64,000 bases of DNA from Polyangia bacterium (GCA_030430565.1 JAUIKS010000009.1:62001-126000); one strand, 5' to 3'; shown: positions 1 to 11,028, counted from the first letter of the stretch. Made by a program: numbers and translations. The notes: a model not told the origin generated them from the letters alone.

Positions 1-2078
<2,078 letters not shown>

Positions 2079-2102
2079 CGCCGAGCCCCGTAGACGCTCA
2101 GC

Positions 2103-2138
2103 GCAGAGCGCCGACCCCCGTCGGCGCTCTGCTTTTTT
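2103..2138 (+). terminator. Rho-independent terminator of the kinase gene
   Basis: A perfect 13-bp stem GCAGAGCGCCGAC (2103-2115) pairs with 2120-2132 across a CCCC loop and is followed directly by six T residues (2133-2138). It begins 25 nt after the kinase stop codon and separates the kinase from the convergent pilin-like gene. The T tract lies only on the + side, so it should act on the kinase transcript. Confidence 0.92.
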
Positions 2139-2187
2139 AAGACAATGGAGACGAGATGATCGCGGCCGAGATGTCTGCTGCGACACG

Positions 2188-2772
2188 TTACTCGTGGCAC
2201 TCGAGCGGGCCGGTCGGGCGCACCCCGTCGCGGTCGGCGACGCCGCTGCGGCGAAACACCGTCGGCCGCCCGTCGCCGTCGAGATCTGCGCTCGCGGTGA
2301 TCGTGAAGCGGCAGGCGCTGACGCCGTCGGGGCCCGGCGGCTCGTTGCGTGACTCGTAGGCGAAGTGGAATCGGTGACGCTCGTACTTGCGAAACTGCAG
2401 GGCGCTCCACACAGGGTCGTCACGCCACAGCTTTGGGTCGTACACGCCAGGCCCCTCGAGGCTCGCCTCGCCGTCGCTGACGGGCGTACAGCGGCCGCGA
2501 GGGCCGTCGCTGCAGCGGACCGTGAGCGGCGGCGTGAGCCCGGTGTCGGCGGTGACCTGCCCGGGCGCGTGCGGGCAGCGGTGCACGCCGAGCGCCGGCC
2601 CGGGGGCCGGGTGCTCGAGGGCGTGGTACTCGGCGGTCGCGCGAAACAGCACGGCGATGTTCTCGGCCGCCTCGTCGACGCGCGCGCGCTGCAGCTCCTG
2701 CGTGATCGCGTAGCCGGCGGCCGAGATGAACATAAGGCCAGCTGCGCCGGCGAGGATGGTGTCGAAGCGCAT
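2188..2772 (-). CDS. Pilin/pseudopilin-like membrane-anchored protein
   Basis: 194 aa. The N-terminus is a hydrophobic helix (DTILAGAAGLMFISAAGYAI, residues 4-23) continuing into an amphipathic helix, as in type IV pilins and type II secretion pseudopilins. The C-terminal part contains a phrase of the kind ACRFTITASADLDGDGRPT, common in pilin-like proteins of this phylum. No clear prepilin-peptidase site (GFxxxE) is visible, so processing may be absent or unusual. Cysteines at several places could form disulfides. It lies 6 nt downstream of the methyltransferase gene on the same strand, so the two are probably co-transcribed. Family assignment is by eye and moderate. Confidence 0.6.
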   Translation of the reverse strand: MRFDTILAGAAGLMFISAAGYAITQELQRARVDEAAENIAVLFRATAEYHALEHPAPGPALGVHRCPHAPGQVTADTGLTPPLTVRCSDGPRGRCTPVSDGEASLEGPGVYDPKLWRDDPVWSALQFRKYERHRFHFAYESRNEPPGPDGVSACRFTITASADLDGDGRPTVFRRSGVADRDGVRPTGPLECHE

Positions 2773-2778
2773 CGGCGA

Positions 2779-3615
2779 TCAGGGGTCCCGTGTCGTGTCG
2801 CGCGCGCTCCGAGTCGTCGCGCGCCGGCCTGGCCGGACCGCGCCCATCGCCACCGACTCGGCGGCGTCGACGATCCTGCCGGCCGAGATCCCGAGGCCGA
2901 AGGGCTCGGGGCGCTTGCGCATCACGACCAGCTGGTGGGCGCCGAAGCGGCGCAGGAACTCGCTGTCGCGCGCGAACCACTCGAGGCGCGCCAGCAGACG
3001 GCCGACGATGGGGATCGCGAGGGTCTCGGGAACAGCGATAAACACCCGGACGCCGTGCAGATCCACGCGGTCGAGGTTGTCGGGCGCGAAGCTGGCGAGG
3101 CGCGCCTCGGTGTCGTAGCGGTTGACCCGTCGACCGTGCGCGAGGACGAGACCGCCCTTGGCGACGACGGTGATCGGGTGACGGATCCCGTGCGCGGCGC
3201 CGCGCAGCGATCGCGGGTTGTCGATCTCGACGATCACGAGCCCGCCGGGCGCGGTTACACGCTCGGCCTCGGCGAGCAGCGAGCGCACGGCCGCGTCCGA
3301 GCTCTCTTCGTCGCGCCCGAGGTGCGCGACGGTCCCCAGGCAGTAGGTTATGTCGAAGGAGTCAGGGGGGAAGTCGAGGTCGATCTCGCCGCGCTCATTC
3401 GTGGCGGCGCCGATCTCCACGCGATCGAGCGACTGCGCGACCTCCTCGACCCAGCGGGCGATTTCAGGCGATCCGTGGCCGACGTCGAGCACACGCAGGC
3501 CTGGGACGAGGCGCAGGAGCGCTTCACCGCGCAGCGCGTCGACCAGCACCCCCAGGGGAGTGCGAGCGATCTGCGTCTCCCACTTTGGTTTCGTTGACCG
3601 CCTCGCGCGCTCCAT
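2779..3615 (-). CDS. Class I SAM-dependent methyltransferase
   Basis: 278 aa from the ATG at 3615. Motif I is LRVLDVGHGSPEIARW, an acidic end of strand 2 (DRVEIGAA) follows, then DFPPDSFDITYCLGTVAHL and the APGGLVIVEIDNP post-I motif, all typical of Rossmann-fold methyltransferases. The substrate cannot be read from sequence. The frame is open upstream to 3684, but that extension would run into the start of the divergent response regulator, so the 3615 ATG (MERARRSTKPKW) is preferred. It is probably the first gene of a two-gene unit with the pilin-like gene 6 nt downstream. The last 30 residues are Arg-rich and look non-globular. Confidence 0.75.
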   Translation of the reverse strand: MERARRSTKPKWETQIARTPLGVLVDALRGEALLRLVPGLRVLDVGHGSPEIARWVEEVAQSLDRVEIGAATNERGEIDLDFPPDSFDITYCLGTVAHLGRDEESSDAAVRSLLAEAERVTAPGGLVIVEIDNPRSLRGAAHGIRHPITVVAKGGLVLAHGRRVNRYDTEARLASFAPDNLDRVDLHGVRVFIAVPETLAIPIVGRLLARLEWFARDSEFLRRFGAHQLVVMRKRPEPFGLGISAGRIVDAAESVAMGAVRPGRRATTRSARDTTRDP

Positions 3616-3633
3616 GGTACGTCTCTGGCCTCC

Positions 3634-3640
3634 AAGGAGG
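3634..3640 (+). promoter_or_regulatory. Ribosome binding site AAGGAGG fixing the response-regulator start
   Basis: AAGGAGG ends 4 nt before the ATG at 3645 and decides that start over the longer upstream extension to 3585, which would overlap the divergent methyltransferase start region. Confidence 0.75.
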
Positions 3641-3644
3641 CTCC

Positions 3645-4463
3645 ATGCCCACGAAGATCCTAGCGATCGACGACAGCAAGACAATGCGCCTGGCCATTAA
3701 GATCACCTTCGCGGCGGAAGACTGCGAAGTCGTGGCCGTTAGCAAGGGTTCAGAGGCAGTCGCGCGCGCCAAGCAGATGGGCGCCGACATTCTTCTCGTC
3801 GATGCGCAGCTCGCTGCGGGCGAGCCGAACGGCTACGAGGTCTGTAAGGCCATGAAGGCCGACCCGGCGACGAAGAACACGCCGGTCATCATCATGGAGT
3901 CGAACCAGCGCGGCATCGACGAAGGCAAGGTTAAGGCCTGCGGTGCCTCCGGCGCGATCACGAAGCCCTTCGTGACCCAGGACGTCATCGATAAGGTGAA
4001 GGGCCTGGTGAAGGGCGGCTCGACCACGAACGTGGTCGCGGGCGGTACGCGCCCGACGTCGGGTCGTCCGGCGGGCGGTCGCGCTACGGGCGGTCGCACC
4101 TCGCAGCGCGCTCCGGCGACTGGTGGTGGCGGCGGACGCAAGGCGCCTTCCTTCGGTGGCGGCAGCAGCAGCAGCGGTCGTCGTCCCAGCGGCGGCAGCC
4201 TCCCCTCCCGCGGAGCCGCGTCCAGCGGCGGCGAGAAGATTCCGGTGGCGATCCCGATCCCCTTCGCCTCCGCAGGCTCGCCGACCCCGGGCATGCTCAA
4301 GCGCCTGAAAGAGGCCGGCGGCGGCGGCTCGGGTCTCGATCCCAAGGCTGTCAACGCGCTCCTCGCCCTGAGCCGCGATGTCATCGAGCAGGTCGTCTGG
4401 GAGGTTGTCCCCGAGCTGGCCGAGTCGATCATCAAGGAGCAGCGGCGCGCGGGCGGTCGCTAA
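3645..4463 (+). CDS. Response regulator with Gly/Ser-rich linker and helical C-terminal tail
   Basis: 272 aa. The receiver domain (1-125) begins MPTKILAIDDSKTMR, has the acidic pair D9-D10, the phospho-acceptor Asp in ADILLVDAQ (about D52) and the conserved Lys in GAITKPF. Residues about 130-215 are a low-complexity Gly/Ser/Arg/Pro linker. The last 50 residues are helical (LSRDVIEQVVWEVVPELAESIIKEQ), a tail I recall from response regulators in Deltaproteobacteria. There is no DNA-binding output domain, so it probably acts through protein contacts. No partner kinase is adjacent; it is divergent from the methyltransferase. Confidence 0.85.
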   Translation: MPTKILAIDDSKTMRLAIKITFAAEDCEVVAVSKGSEAVARAKQMGADILLVDAQLAAGEPNGYEVCKAMKADPATKNTPVIIMESNQRGIDEGKVKACGASGAITKPFVTQDVIDKVKGLVKGGSTTNVVAGGTRPTSGRPAGGRATGGRTSQRAPATGGGGGRKAPSFGGGSSSSGRRPSGGSLPSRGAASSGGEKIPVAIPIPFASAGSPTPGMLKRLKEAGGGGSGLDPKAVNALLALSRDVIEQVVWEVVPELAESIIKEQRRAGGR

Positions 4464-4613
4464 GCGACGCCGCGTACATCGCGTTCGCTTGATCCGGGAA
4501 GCCGGGCTCGTCTTCGGGTCCGGCTTTCGCGTGTCTATACAATCTGTCTCTTCGTTCACGTTCAATTTCGATCTAACCCGGCGTCACGCTGACGCCACCA
4601 CAGGCGATCTGTC

Positions 4614-7352
4614 ATGGAAGAACTCAAGTCCGTCTACGAGCCCAAGGCAGCCGAGCAGCGTCTGTACCGCTGGTGGAAGGACCGCGGCTACTTCAAGCCC
4701 TCTCAGGACGCGAGCAAGCCGACGTACACGGTCGTGCTCCCGCCGCCCAACGTAACCGGGCGCCTGCACATGGGGCACGCGCTGACCGCGACGGTCCAGG
4801 ACTGCTTGGTCCGCTGGTCTCGCATGTCCGGCATGGACGCGCTCTGGCTGCCTGGCACCGACCACGCCGGGATCGCGACCCAGGTCATGGTCGAGCGCCA
4901 GATCGCCAAGGAGGGGCTGACCCGCCACGACCTCGGGCGCGAGAAGTTCTTGGAGCGCGTCTGGCAGTGGAAGGACGAGCACAGCGGGATCATCGATCGT
5001 CAGCACGAGGCCATCGGCGCGTCGCTCGACTGGGACCGCTACCGCTTCACGATGGACGAGGTCTCGTCCCGGGCCGTGCGCGAGGCGTTCTGCCAGCTGC
5101 ACGAGCAGGGCCTGATCTACCGGGCGTTCCGCCTGATCAACTGGGACTACAAGAGCCACACCGCGCTCAGCGACCTCGAGGTCGAGCACAAAGAGGTCAA
5201 CGGGCACCTGTGGCACATCGCGTACCCGGTCGAGGGCACGGACGACACGCTCGTGGTAGCGACCACGCGCCCCGAGACGATGCTGGGCGACACCGGCGTC
5301 GCCGTGCACCCCGAGGACCCGCGCTACAAGCACCTGATCGGCAAGCGCGTGCGCCTGCCGCTGACCGAGCGCAGCATCCCGATCGTCGGCGACGCGATCT
5401 TGGTCGACATGGAGTTCGGGACAGGCGCCGTCAAGGTCACCCCGGCCCATGACTTCAACGACTTCGAGACCGGCAAGCGCCACGACCTCGAGCTGATCTG
5501 CGTGATCGACAAGGACGGCAAGATCGGCGAGGCGGCGCCCGAGCGCTACCGCGGGATGTCGGTCAAGGAGGCGCGCGAGGCCGTGGTCGCGGCGCTCGAG
5601 GCCGCGGGCCGGCTCGTCAAGATCGAGGACCACAAGCTCAACGTCGGCTACTCGCAGCGCACCGGCGTGGTCGTCGAGCCGCTGCCCTCGGACCAGTGGT
5701 TCGTCGACGTCGCGCCGCTGGCGAAGCCGGCGCTCGAGGCGGTCAAGTCGGGGAAGACGACCATCTACCCCGAGCGCCGCACCGCCGACTACTACCGCTG
5801 GATGGAGAACATCCACGACTGGTGCATCTCGCGGCAGCTGTGGTGGGGGCACCGGATCCCGGCGTGGCACTGCAGCGAGTGCGAGGGCATCACGGTCGCG
5901 CGCGAGGACCCGAGCGCGTGTCAGCACTGCGGCTCGAAGGACATCGAGCAGGACCCGGACGTGCTCGACACGTGGTTCTCCTCGGGCCTGTGGCCGCTGA
6001 CCTGCCTGCGCTGGCCCGAGCAGAGCGTCGACCTCGAGCGCTTTTACCCGGGCGCGCTGATGGAGACGGGCTGGGACATCCTGTTCTTCTGGGTCGCGCG
6101 CATGATGATGTTCGGCATCCACTTCGGCGGCGACGTGCCGTTCAAGACCGTGTTCCTGCACAGCATGGTGCTGGGCGAGGACGGCCAGAAGATGTCGAAG
6201 ACGAAGGGCAACGTCGTCGACCCGGTGGAGCTGATCGAGGAGTACGGCGCCGACTCGCTGCGGTTCTACCTGGCGACCATGGCCGGGCAGGACCAGGGGA
6301 TCATCTTCAGCCGCGCGCGCGTGCAGGGCTATCGCAACTTCTGTAACAAGCTGTGGAACGCGGCCCGCTTCGTGCGGATGAACCTCGAGGGCTACGATCA
6401 CGGGGCCTTCCGCGCGCGCGTCGAGCAGGCGCGGGCGGGCGAGCGGCTGTTCGGGCGCGCGGACGCGTGGATTCTGAATCGCGCGCTCACGGTCGCGGGC
6501 GAGGTCAATCAGCACCTCGGCGACTTCCGCCTCGATCGCGCCGCGCACACGCTCTATCAGTTCGTGTGGGGCGAGTACTGCGACTGGTACCTCGAGCTGT
6601 CGAAGGCGAGCTTCTTCGAGGGCGCGAGCGCCGACGTCCGGCTGGCCACGCAGGGGACGCTGGTCACGGTGCTCGACGTCGTGCTGCGCCTGCTGCACCC
6701 GATCATCCCCTTCATCACCGAGGAGATCTGGCAGGCGCTGCCACGGGTCGAGGGCGAGGCGGAGAGCCTGATGCTCGCGGAGTACCCCAGCGCGCGGGTT
6801 GACCCGTCAGGGCCGTTTGTCTGGGAGACTGCGGTGTATTTTGGTCGCTGGGCGACCTTCGCGACCGAGGCCTGTAAAGACATCGAGGAGCTGACGTCGA
6901 TCGTCACGGCCGCGCGCTCGCTCAAGGCGACCTTCAAGCTGTCGCCGGGTAAGCGCGTCCCGCTGCTGGTGCGGACCGACGACGTGGCGACCCGCGCGAT
7001 GGTCGAGGCGCTCGGCGATCAGATCGTGCGCCTGGCGCGGCTCTCCGAGGTCACGCTGCTCGCGGCCGGCGACGCGATCCCGCGCGAGGTCTCCACGGAG
7101 GTCGTGCACGGCGGCGTCGAGGTCATCCTGCCGCTGGCGGGCGTCGTCGATCTGGACGCCGAGCGGGCGCGCTTGCGCAAGGAGCTCGAGAAGCTCGGCA
7201 AGGACGCGGCCAAGCTCGACAAGAAGCTCAGCAACGAGCGCTTCCTGGCCAAGGCGCCGCCGGAGGTCGTGGCGAAGGATCGCGCGCGGCGGGCCGAGAT
7301 CGCCGGGACGGTCACGACGATCGAGTCGATGCTCACCACCCTCGGGGGGTGA
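4614..7352 (+). CDS. valS: Valyl-tRNA synthetase
   Basis: 912 aa, normal length for bacterial ValRS. It charges tRNA-Val with valine in the cytoplasm. The class I HIGH motif reads HMGH at residues 52-55 in PPPNVTGRLHMGHAL, and KMSKT is at 526-530. The editing (CP1) domain includes TTRPETMLGDTGVAVHP and GAVKVTPAHDFNDF. The zinc-ribbon-like insert CSECEGI...CQHCGS is present, and the C-terminal coiled-coil arm (ERARLRKELEKLGKDAAKLDKKL) is complete. The ATG at 4614 starts the standard N-terminus. TATACAAT at 4536-4543 could be a -10 element, but no convincing -35 was seen. It stands alone, convergent with the PP2C gene. Confidence 0.98.
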   Translation: MEELKSVYEPKAAEQRLYRWWKDRGYFKPSQDASKPTYTVVLPPPNVTGRLHMGHALTATVQDCLVRWSRMSGMDALWLPGTDHAGIATQVMVERQIAKEGLTRHDLGREKFLERVWQWKDEHSGIIDRQHEAIGASLDWDRYRFTMDEVSSRAVREAFCQLHEQGLIYRAFRLINWDYKSHTALSDLEVEHKEVNGHLWHIAYPVEGTDDTLVVATTRPETMLGDTGVAVHPEDPRYKHLIGKRVRLPLTERSIPIVGDAILVDMEFGTGAVKVTPAHDFNDFETGKRHDLELICVIDKDGKIGEAAPERYRGMSVKEAREAVVAALEAAGRLVKIEDHKLNVGYSQRTGVVVEPLPSDQWFVDVAPLAKPALEAVKSGKTTIYPERRTADYYRWMENIHDWCISRQLWWGHRIPAWHCSECEGITVAREDPSACQHCGSKDIEQDPDVLDTWFSSGLWPLTCLRWPEQSVDLERFYPGALMETGWDILFFWVARMMMFGIHFGGDVPFKTVFLHSMVLGEDGQKMSKTKGNVVDPVELIEEYGADSLRFYLATMAGQDQGIIFSRARVQGYRNFCNKLWNAARFVRMNLEGYDHGAFRARVEQARAGERLFGRADAWILNRALTVAGEVNQHLGDFRLDRAAHTLYQFVWGEYCDWYLELSKASFFEGASADVRLATQGTLVTVLDVVLRLLHPIIPFITEEIWQALPRVEGEAESLMLAEYPSARVDPSGPFVWETAVYFGRWATFATEACKDIEELTSIVTAARSLKATFKLSPGKRVPLLVRTDDVATRAMVEALGDQIVRLARLSEVTLLAAGDAIPREVSTEVVHGGVEVILPLAGVVDLDAERARLRKELEKLGKDAAKLDKKLSNERFLAKAPPEVVAKDRARRAEIAGTVTTIESMLTTLGG

Positions 7353-7382
7353 GCGCCGACCGAGCGCGCGCGCGGCCCCGAG

Positions 7383-7402
7383 CGTTCGGTCCTGGCCGAA
7401 CG
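7383..7402. terminator. Hairpin between convergent valS and phosphatase genes
   Basis: CGTTCGG (7383-7389) pairs with CCGAACG (7396-7402) across a 6-nt loop, in the short gap between two convergent stop codons. No T tract follows on either side, so it is a candidate bidirectional hairpin terminator only. Confidence 0.35.
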
Positions 7403-7403
7403 G

Positions 7404-8786
7404 TCAGGGCTTCTTCACGCGCTTCACCGCGGTGTCCTCGTCCTCGAGCACGAGGTCGTCGTCGTCGACCTCGGTGATCTCGGTGACCTCCGTGACGATG
7501 TCGGTGTCGGAGATCTCGACGATCTCGGAGATCGAGTCCTCGGTGGTCTGCGGCAGCGCGGCGCGGGCGGTGGCGAGCTCGCGGGTCATGTGCTGCAGGC
7601 GCCCGCTGAGCGTGTCGCTGAGGTTCCACAGCAGCTTCGCGGCGAGCCGGCTGTCGGTCTGCAGCATCGCGTGCAGCTTCTCGCGGGGCAGCGCGAGCAG
7701 CTGCCCCTCGGTGAGCGCGGTCGCGGTGGTGGTACGAAGCGCTCCTTCGGTCAGGTCCATCTCGCCGAAGAACTCGCCGGGCTGGGCGACGCGGATCTCG
7801 GTGCCCTCGACCGAGAGCACGACCTCGCCCACGAGCACGATGCCGAGCTCGCCGCCCTCCTCGCCCTCAGCGGCGAGCTGCTCGCCGGGCTTGAAGTGCC
7901 GCAGGCTGACGATCGCGAGCATGCGCGAGAGCTGCCGGTAGCTGAGATGGCGCATCAGCGGGAGCCGGCGCAGCGACTCGACCGAGAGCCCGCTGCCGTC
8001 GCGCGCGCGCCGGGTCTCGTTGGGGTCGTCGACGCTGACGACGAGCGCGGTGATGTTGTCTTTGCCGCCGCGGCTGTTGGCGAGGTCGACGAGGCGTCGC
8101 GGGATCTCCTCGACGTCGGGGAGGACCAACGTCGTCGCGATGTCGCTGTCGTCGAGGTACTCGTAGAGGCCGTCAGAGCAGAGCAGGAAGGCGTCCTCGC
8201 CCACGAGGTCGAAGTCGAGGACGTCGACGTCGACTTTCTGGTGCACGCCGACGGCGCGCGTCATCGCGTTCTTGTAGCGGGCGAAGGGGCTCTGGGCGAA
8301 CTCCTCAGCGCGGACCTGGCCCGAGCGGATGAGCTCGTTCATCAGGCTGTGGTCCTCGGTCAGCGGGTAGACGGTGCCGTCGCGCAGCAGGTAGATGCGG
8401 CTGTCGCCGACGTAGGCGATGAAGCCGCGGTCGCCGATCAGCATGAGCGCGACGACGGTGGTCCCCATGCCCTTCTTCTCGGGCTCGCGCTGGGCTTTTT
8501 CGAAGACGTTCGCGCAGGCGGTGTGGACCGCGTGCTCCAGGAGGGTGCAGACCTCCATCTGGTGCAGCGGGTTGTCGGGCGTGAACATCTCGAGGAGGTC
8601 GCGGTTCTCGAACACGAGGTCGCGGATCGTGTAGACCGCCATCGCGCTCGCGATCTCCCCGGACGCGTGACCCCCCATGCCGTCGGCGACGACGAACAGG
8701 TTGAGGTCCTTGTCGATCAGGAAGTTGTCCTCGTTGTTCTTTCGCTTTCGCCCGACGTCGGTCGTGGCCCAGTAGCGGTACTCCAT
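7404..8786 (-). CDS. PP2C-type Ser/Thr phosphatase fused to a cyclic-nucleotide-binding domain
   Basis: 460 aa. Residues 1-255 are a PP2C domain of the bacterial Stp type: RKRKNNEDNF (E19-D20), VVADGMGGHASGE (D35 to G39), YVGDSRIYLL (D128), LLCSDGLYE (D205) and the final GGKDNITALVV (D243). These are the metal-binding acidic residues, so it should be an active Mg/Mn-dependent phosphatase. Residues about 280-395 fit a CNBD/cap-family effector fold (FKPGEQLAAEGEEGGELGIVLVGEVVL, PGEFFGEMDLTEGALRTTTATA). The tail is acidic and Thr/Val/Asp-rich. A nucleotide or other ligand could control activity, by inference. It could oppose kinases such as the one at the left edge, but is not linked to it. Upstream lies the thioredoxin-fold gene on the same strand, separated by a hairpin. 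Confidence 0.9.
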   Translation of the reverse strand: MEYRYWATTDVGRKRKNNEDNFLIDKDLNLFVVADGMGGHASGEIASAMAVYTIRDLVFENRDLLEMFTPDNPLHQMEVCTLLEHAVHTACANVFEKAQREPEKKGMGTTVVALMLIGDRGFIAYVGDSRIYLLRDGTVYPLTEDHSLMNELIRSGQVRAEEFAQSPFARYKNAMTRAVGVHQKVDVDVLDFDLVGEDAFLLCSDGLYEYLDDSDIATTLVLPDVEEIPRRLVDLANSRGGKDNITALVVSVDDPNETRRARDGSGLSVESLRRLPLMRHLSYRQLSRMLAIVSLRHFKPGEQLAAEGEEGGELGIVLVGEVVLSVEGTEIRVAQPGEFFGEMDLTEGALRTTTATALTEGQLLALPREKLHAMLQTDSRLAAKLLWNLSDTLSGRLQHMTRELATARAALPQTTEDSISEIVEISDTDIVTEVTEITEVDDDDLVLEDEDTAVKRVKKP

Positions 8787-8866
8787 GGCGGTGCGGCGGG
8801 ATCGAAGGAGGATCGAAGAGGATCGAGAGCGCGGTCAGGAGTCGTGTAACCGAGTCGTGACACAGC

Positions 8867-8890
8867 CGGCCCACGCGAACGCGTGGGCCG
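8867..8890 (-). terminator. GC-rich hairpin after the thioredoxin-fold gene
   Basis: CGGCCCACGCG (8867-8877) pairs perfectly with CGCGTGGGCCG (8880-8890), about 20 nt past the stop of the upstream minus-strand gene and before the phosphatase. No T tract follows, so it may be a terminator, an attenuator or an mRNA-stabilising hairpin. Confidence 0.4.
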
Positions 8891-8909
8891 CGTAGAGTGT
8901 AGTCGCTGT

Positions 8910-10214
8910 TCAGTCGTCGCTCTCGGGTACCAGTGAGAATACGAGATCGAGGGGATCGGCGCTGGCCTCGATCTCGCGCAGGCGCAGCTCGATGAGTTCG
9001 AGGTCGCTCGTGCTGTTGATGACCGCGCCGTCGAGCCAGATCCCCTCGGGCAGCTGGCTCGGGGTCTCCTCGTCTTCGCCCGTCGGCAAGACCGGCTCGG
9101 TGATGTCGCACGACTCGAGATCTGGTGCGTTATCGAGCTTGCGCATCAACAGCTCGGCCGCCTTTCGCGGATCCGCCTCGGCGCCGCTGGGGACCTCGGC
9201 GAGCACGCGCAGCAGCTCGAGCTCGATGCCCGCGCGCTTGGCCGCGCAGAACCGGCGACGCAGCAGCTCGGCGGTCGCGGTGCTCCCGCGCACGATGATC
9301 TGAATCGCGAGTCGATCGGGGTGGCGCCGCTGAAACTCGAGCGCGGGCTTGAGACGCCCCAGGCGCGGCTTCGGCTCGGGGTTGATGAAGTAGGCGAGAC
9401 GGTGCGGCGCGCCCACGCCCCCGACCAGCAGCCCCGCGTCGGCGGGCGGGTAGATCACGCGGGGGCTGACGCCGCGCCTCGGCGGCCGCGCGCGATGTCC
9501 GAGCGAGGGCTTCGGCGCGTAGAGATCGTTGTGCGCGCGCGTGATCATCGAGTGCAACGACGAGCGCTTGTCGACCGCGATCGCGCCGGCGACCGTGAAG
9601 ATCGGCGGCCTGGCGAGTCGACCGCCCGCGCGCGTGAGCTCGTCGCGGTACGCGCGGGTGTTGCTCTCGAGACGGCGGGCGGTGCAGGGATCCGCGAGCG
9701 CGGCGGTCAGCTCCGCCTCCGAGACCGCGAGCTCTTGGGCGAGCTCGGCCCGTTGATCGGGACGCGCGATCCGGGTCTCGACTCGCTCCTGGCCATCGCG
9801 GATGAGGATTCGGAGGGCGCGCTCGCTGCGGGAGAGCGCGGCGGCGGCGAGGAACCACGTGCGCACGCGATCCCGGTGAAGGGCGTCGAGCGCGGAGCTG
9901 CGCACGGGGATCAGCTCGACGCGCAGCGAGCCGCCGGCCTCGGCGACGAGCTGGCGCAGCGCCAGGTACGAGTCGTAGTTGTAGGACTCGGTGGGGTCGA
10001 AGTAGTAGCCGATGACGATGGGCGCGGCGGCGGGGCCGAGGCGCTCGGCGGCATGGTCGAGCGAGCAGGTCTTCGGCGACTCGGGCTGCCTCGGGCGCTT
10101 CGTCGTCGCGGATCGCTTCGCGGACGGGCTCGAGCTCGCGGCGGGCGCGGCCGTCTTCGCCGGAGGAGGCGCGAGTGACATCGCCAGCGCAACCGCCACG
10201 TGCAGGAGGCCCAT
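8910..10214 (-). CDS. Exported DsbA/thioredoxin-fold protein lacking the CXXC motif
   Basis: 434 aa from the ATG at 10214, chosen because it gives a short signal peptide (GLLHVAVALAMSLA). The open frame to 10496 would run over the divergent gene. After a Ser/Lys-rich linker, residues about 60-215 resemble the DsbA family (APIVIGYYFDPTESYNYDSYL, VRTWFLAAAALSRSERALRIL, helical insert, then a cis-Pro-like RPPIFTVAGAI). Where DsbA has CPYC this protein reads TESY, so it cannot be a classical thiol oxidase. A second region (about 270-400: GAPHRLAYFINPEPKPRLGRL...) repeats a similar alpha/beta pattern. The C-terminus is acidic. Function is unknown; a binding or chaperone role in the envelope is inferred. 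Confidence 0.6.
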   Translation of the reverse strand: MGLLHVAVALAMSLAPPPAKTAAPAASSSPSAKRSATTKRPRQPESPKTCSLDHAAERLGPAAAPIVIGYYFDPTESYNYDSYLALRQLVAEAGGSLRVELIPVRSSALDALHRDRVRTWFLAAAALSRSERALRILIRDGQERVETRIARPDQRAELAQELAVSEAELTAALADPCTARRLESNTRAYRDELTRAGGRLARPPIFTVAGAIAVDKRSSLHSMITRAHNDLYAPKPSLGHRARPPRRGVSPRVIYPPADAGLLVGGVGAPHRLAYFINPEPKPRLGRLKPALEFQRRHPDRLAIQIIVRGSTATAELLRRRFCAAKRAGIELELLRVLAEVPSGAEADPRKAAELLMRKLDNAPDLESCDITEPVLPTGEDEETPSQLPEGIWLDGAVINSTSDLELIELRLREIEASADPLDLVFSLVPESDD

Positions 10215-10317
10215 GACGCAAGCTTGGCGAGCGCGGAGCGCAAACTCAAGCCGCGTGGCGAGGAGGGGGAGGGCGGGCCGCGACAGGCACGTGATAGGCT
10301 GTGGCACCTTGACGACG

Positions 10318-11028
10318 ATGTCGAAGCTCCTCGCCACGGCAGCGGGGCCAGTGGCCCTGTCCCTGGTCGCTTTTGGGACACCCGCGATGACGTCGGCCGC
10401 GCCCATCGGCACGCAACCCGAGGGAGCGACACCGACCGCTTCGACCGTCCCGGAGCCCGCGCCCGTGGCCAGCGCAGAGAACGCGGAGGCGAGCACCAGC
10501 GCAGAGTCGCCCCCGCCGCGTGCCGCGGACGTCCCGCTCGCGGTTGAGCCCGTGATCCCCTACGTCCCTAAACCGCCCGAGCCTGAGCCCGAGCCCGAGC
10601 CCGCGCCTGCGGACGGAGGAATCGCGCCCGAGCCCGACGATGATGGCGGCGGCTTCGCCGAGGAGCCGCTCGACGATACGGACTCCGAGCCCTTTGGTGA
10701 CTACGATCCGCTGATCGACAGCCCGGAGGCCCTTCGCGCGCGCCACTGGATCACCGCTGGGGCGGTGCTTGTGCCGCTCGGGGCGGTGCTCGTGATCGGG
10801 GGCGCCGCCATGGGCGCGGTGCGAGATCCCTGTAAACCCGCGGCCGGGAACGGGTGTCAGGCGGAAGCGCAGCTTCGCGCAGCTCTGACCCTCGCAGTTC
10901 CCGGATCCGTCTTTGTGCTCGGCGGTATCGCCGCGATCGCGGTGGGAGAGACGCAGAAGAAGCGTCTGCGGGCGAGCGTCGAGGTGAGTCGAAACGGCGC
11001 TGTCCTCGGGCTCACCGGGCGATTTTGA
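10318..11028 (+). CDS. Pro/Glu-rich exported protein with two membrane segments
   Basis: 236 aa from the ATG at 10318 (MSKLLATAAGPVALSLVAFG). The N-terminus is a probable signal peptide ending near APIG. Residues about 35-125 are low complexity, rich in Ala, Pro, Glu and Asp, including a PEPEPEPEPAP run. Two hydrophobic helices follow (WITAGAVLVPLGAVLVIGGAAMG and LAVPGSVFVLGGIAAIAVG), separated by a loop with two Cys. No enzyme motif is seen. It is divergent from the thioredoxin-fold gene and 15 nt upstream of the HExxH gene, so it may share a transcript with that gene. Product family not recognised. Confidence 0.6.
   Translation: MSKLLATAAGPVALSLVAFGTPAMTSAAPIGTQPEGATPTASTVPEPAPVASAENAEASTSAESPPPRAADVPLAVEPVIPYVPKPPEPEPEPEPAPADGGIAPEPDDDGGGFAEEPLDDTDSEPFGDYDPLIDSPEALRARHWITAGAVLVPLGAVLVIGGAAMGAVRDPCKPAAGNGCQAEAQLRAALTLAVPGSVFVLGGIAAIAVGETQKKRLRASVEVSRNGAVLGLTGRF

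Noticed and set aside
4490-4530. Possible terminator after the response regulator
   Set aside because: GAAGCCGGGCTC and GGTCCGGCTTTC pair only imperfectly and no T run follows.
4584-6698. 704-codon minus-strand ORF opposite valS
   Set aside because: Antisense to a certain valS with all motifs; low-complexity composition.
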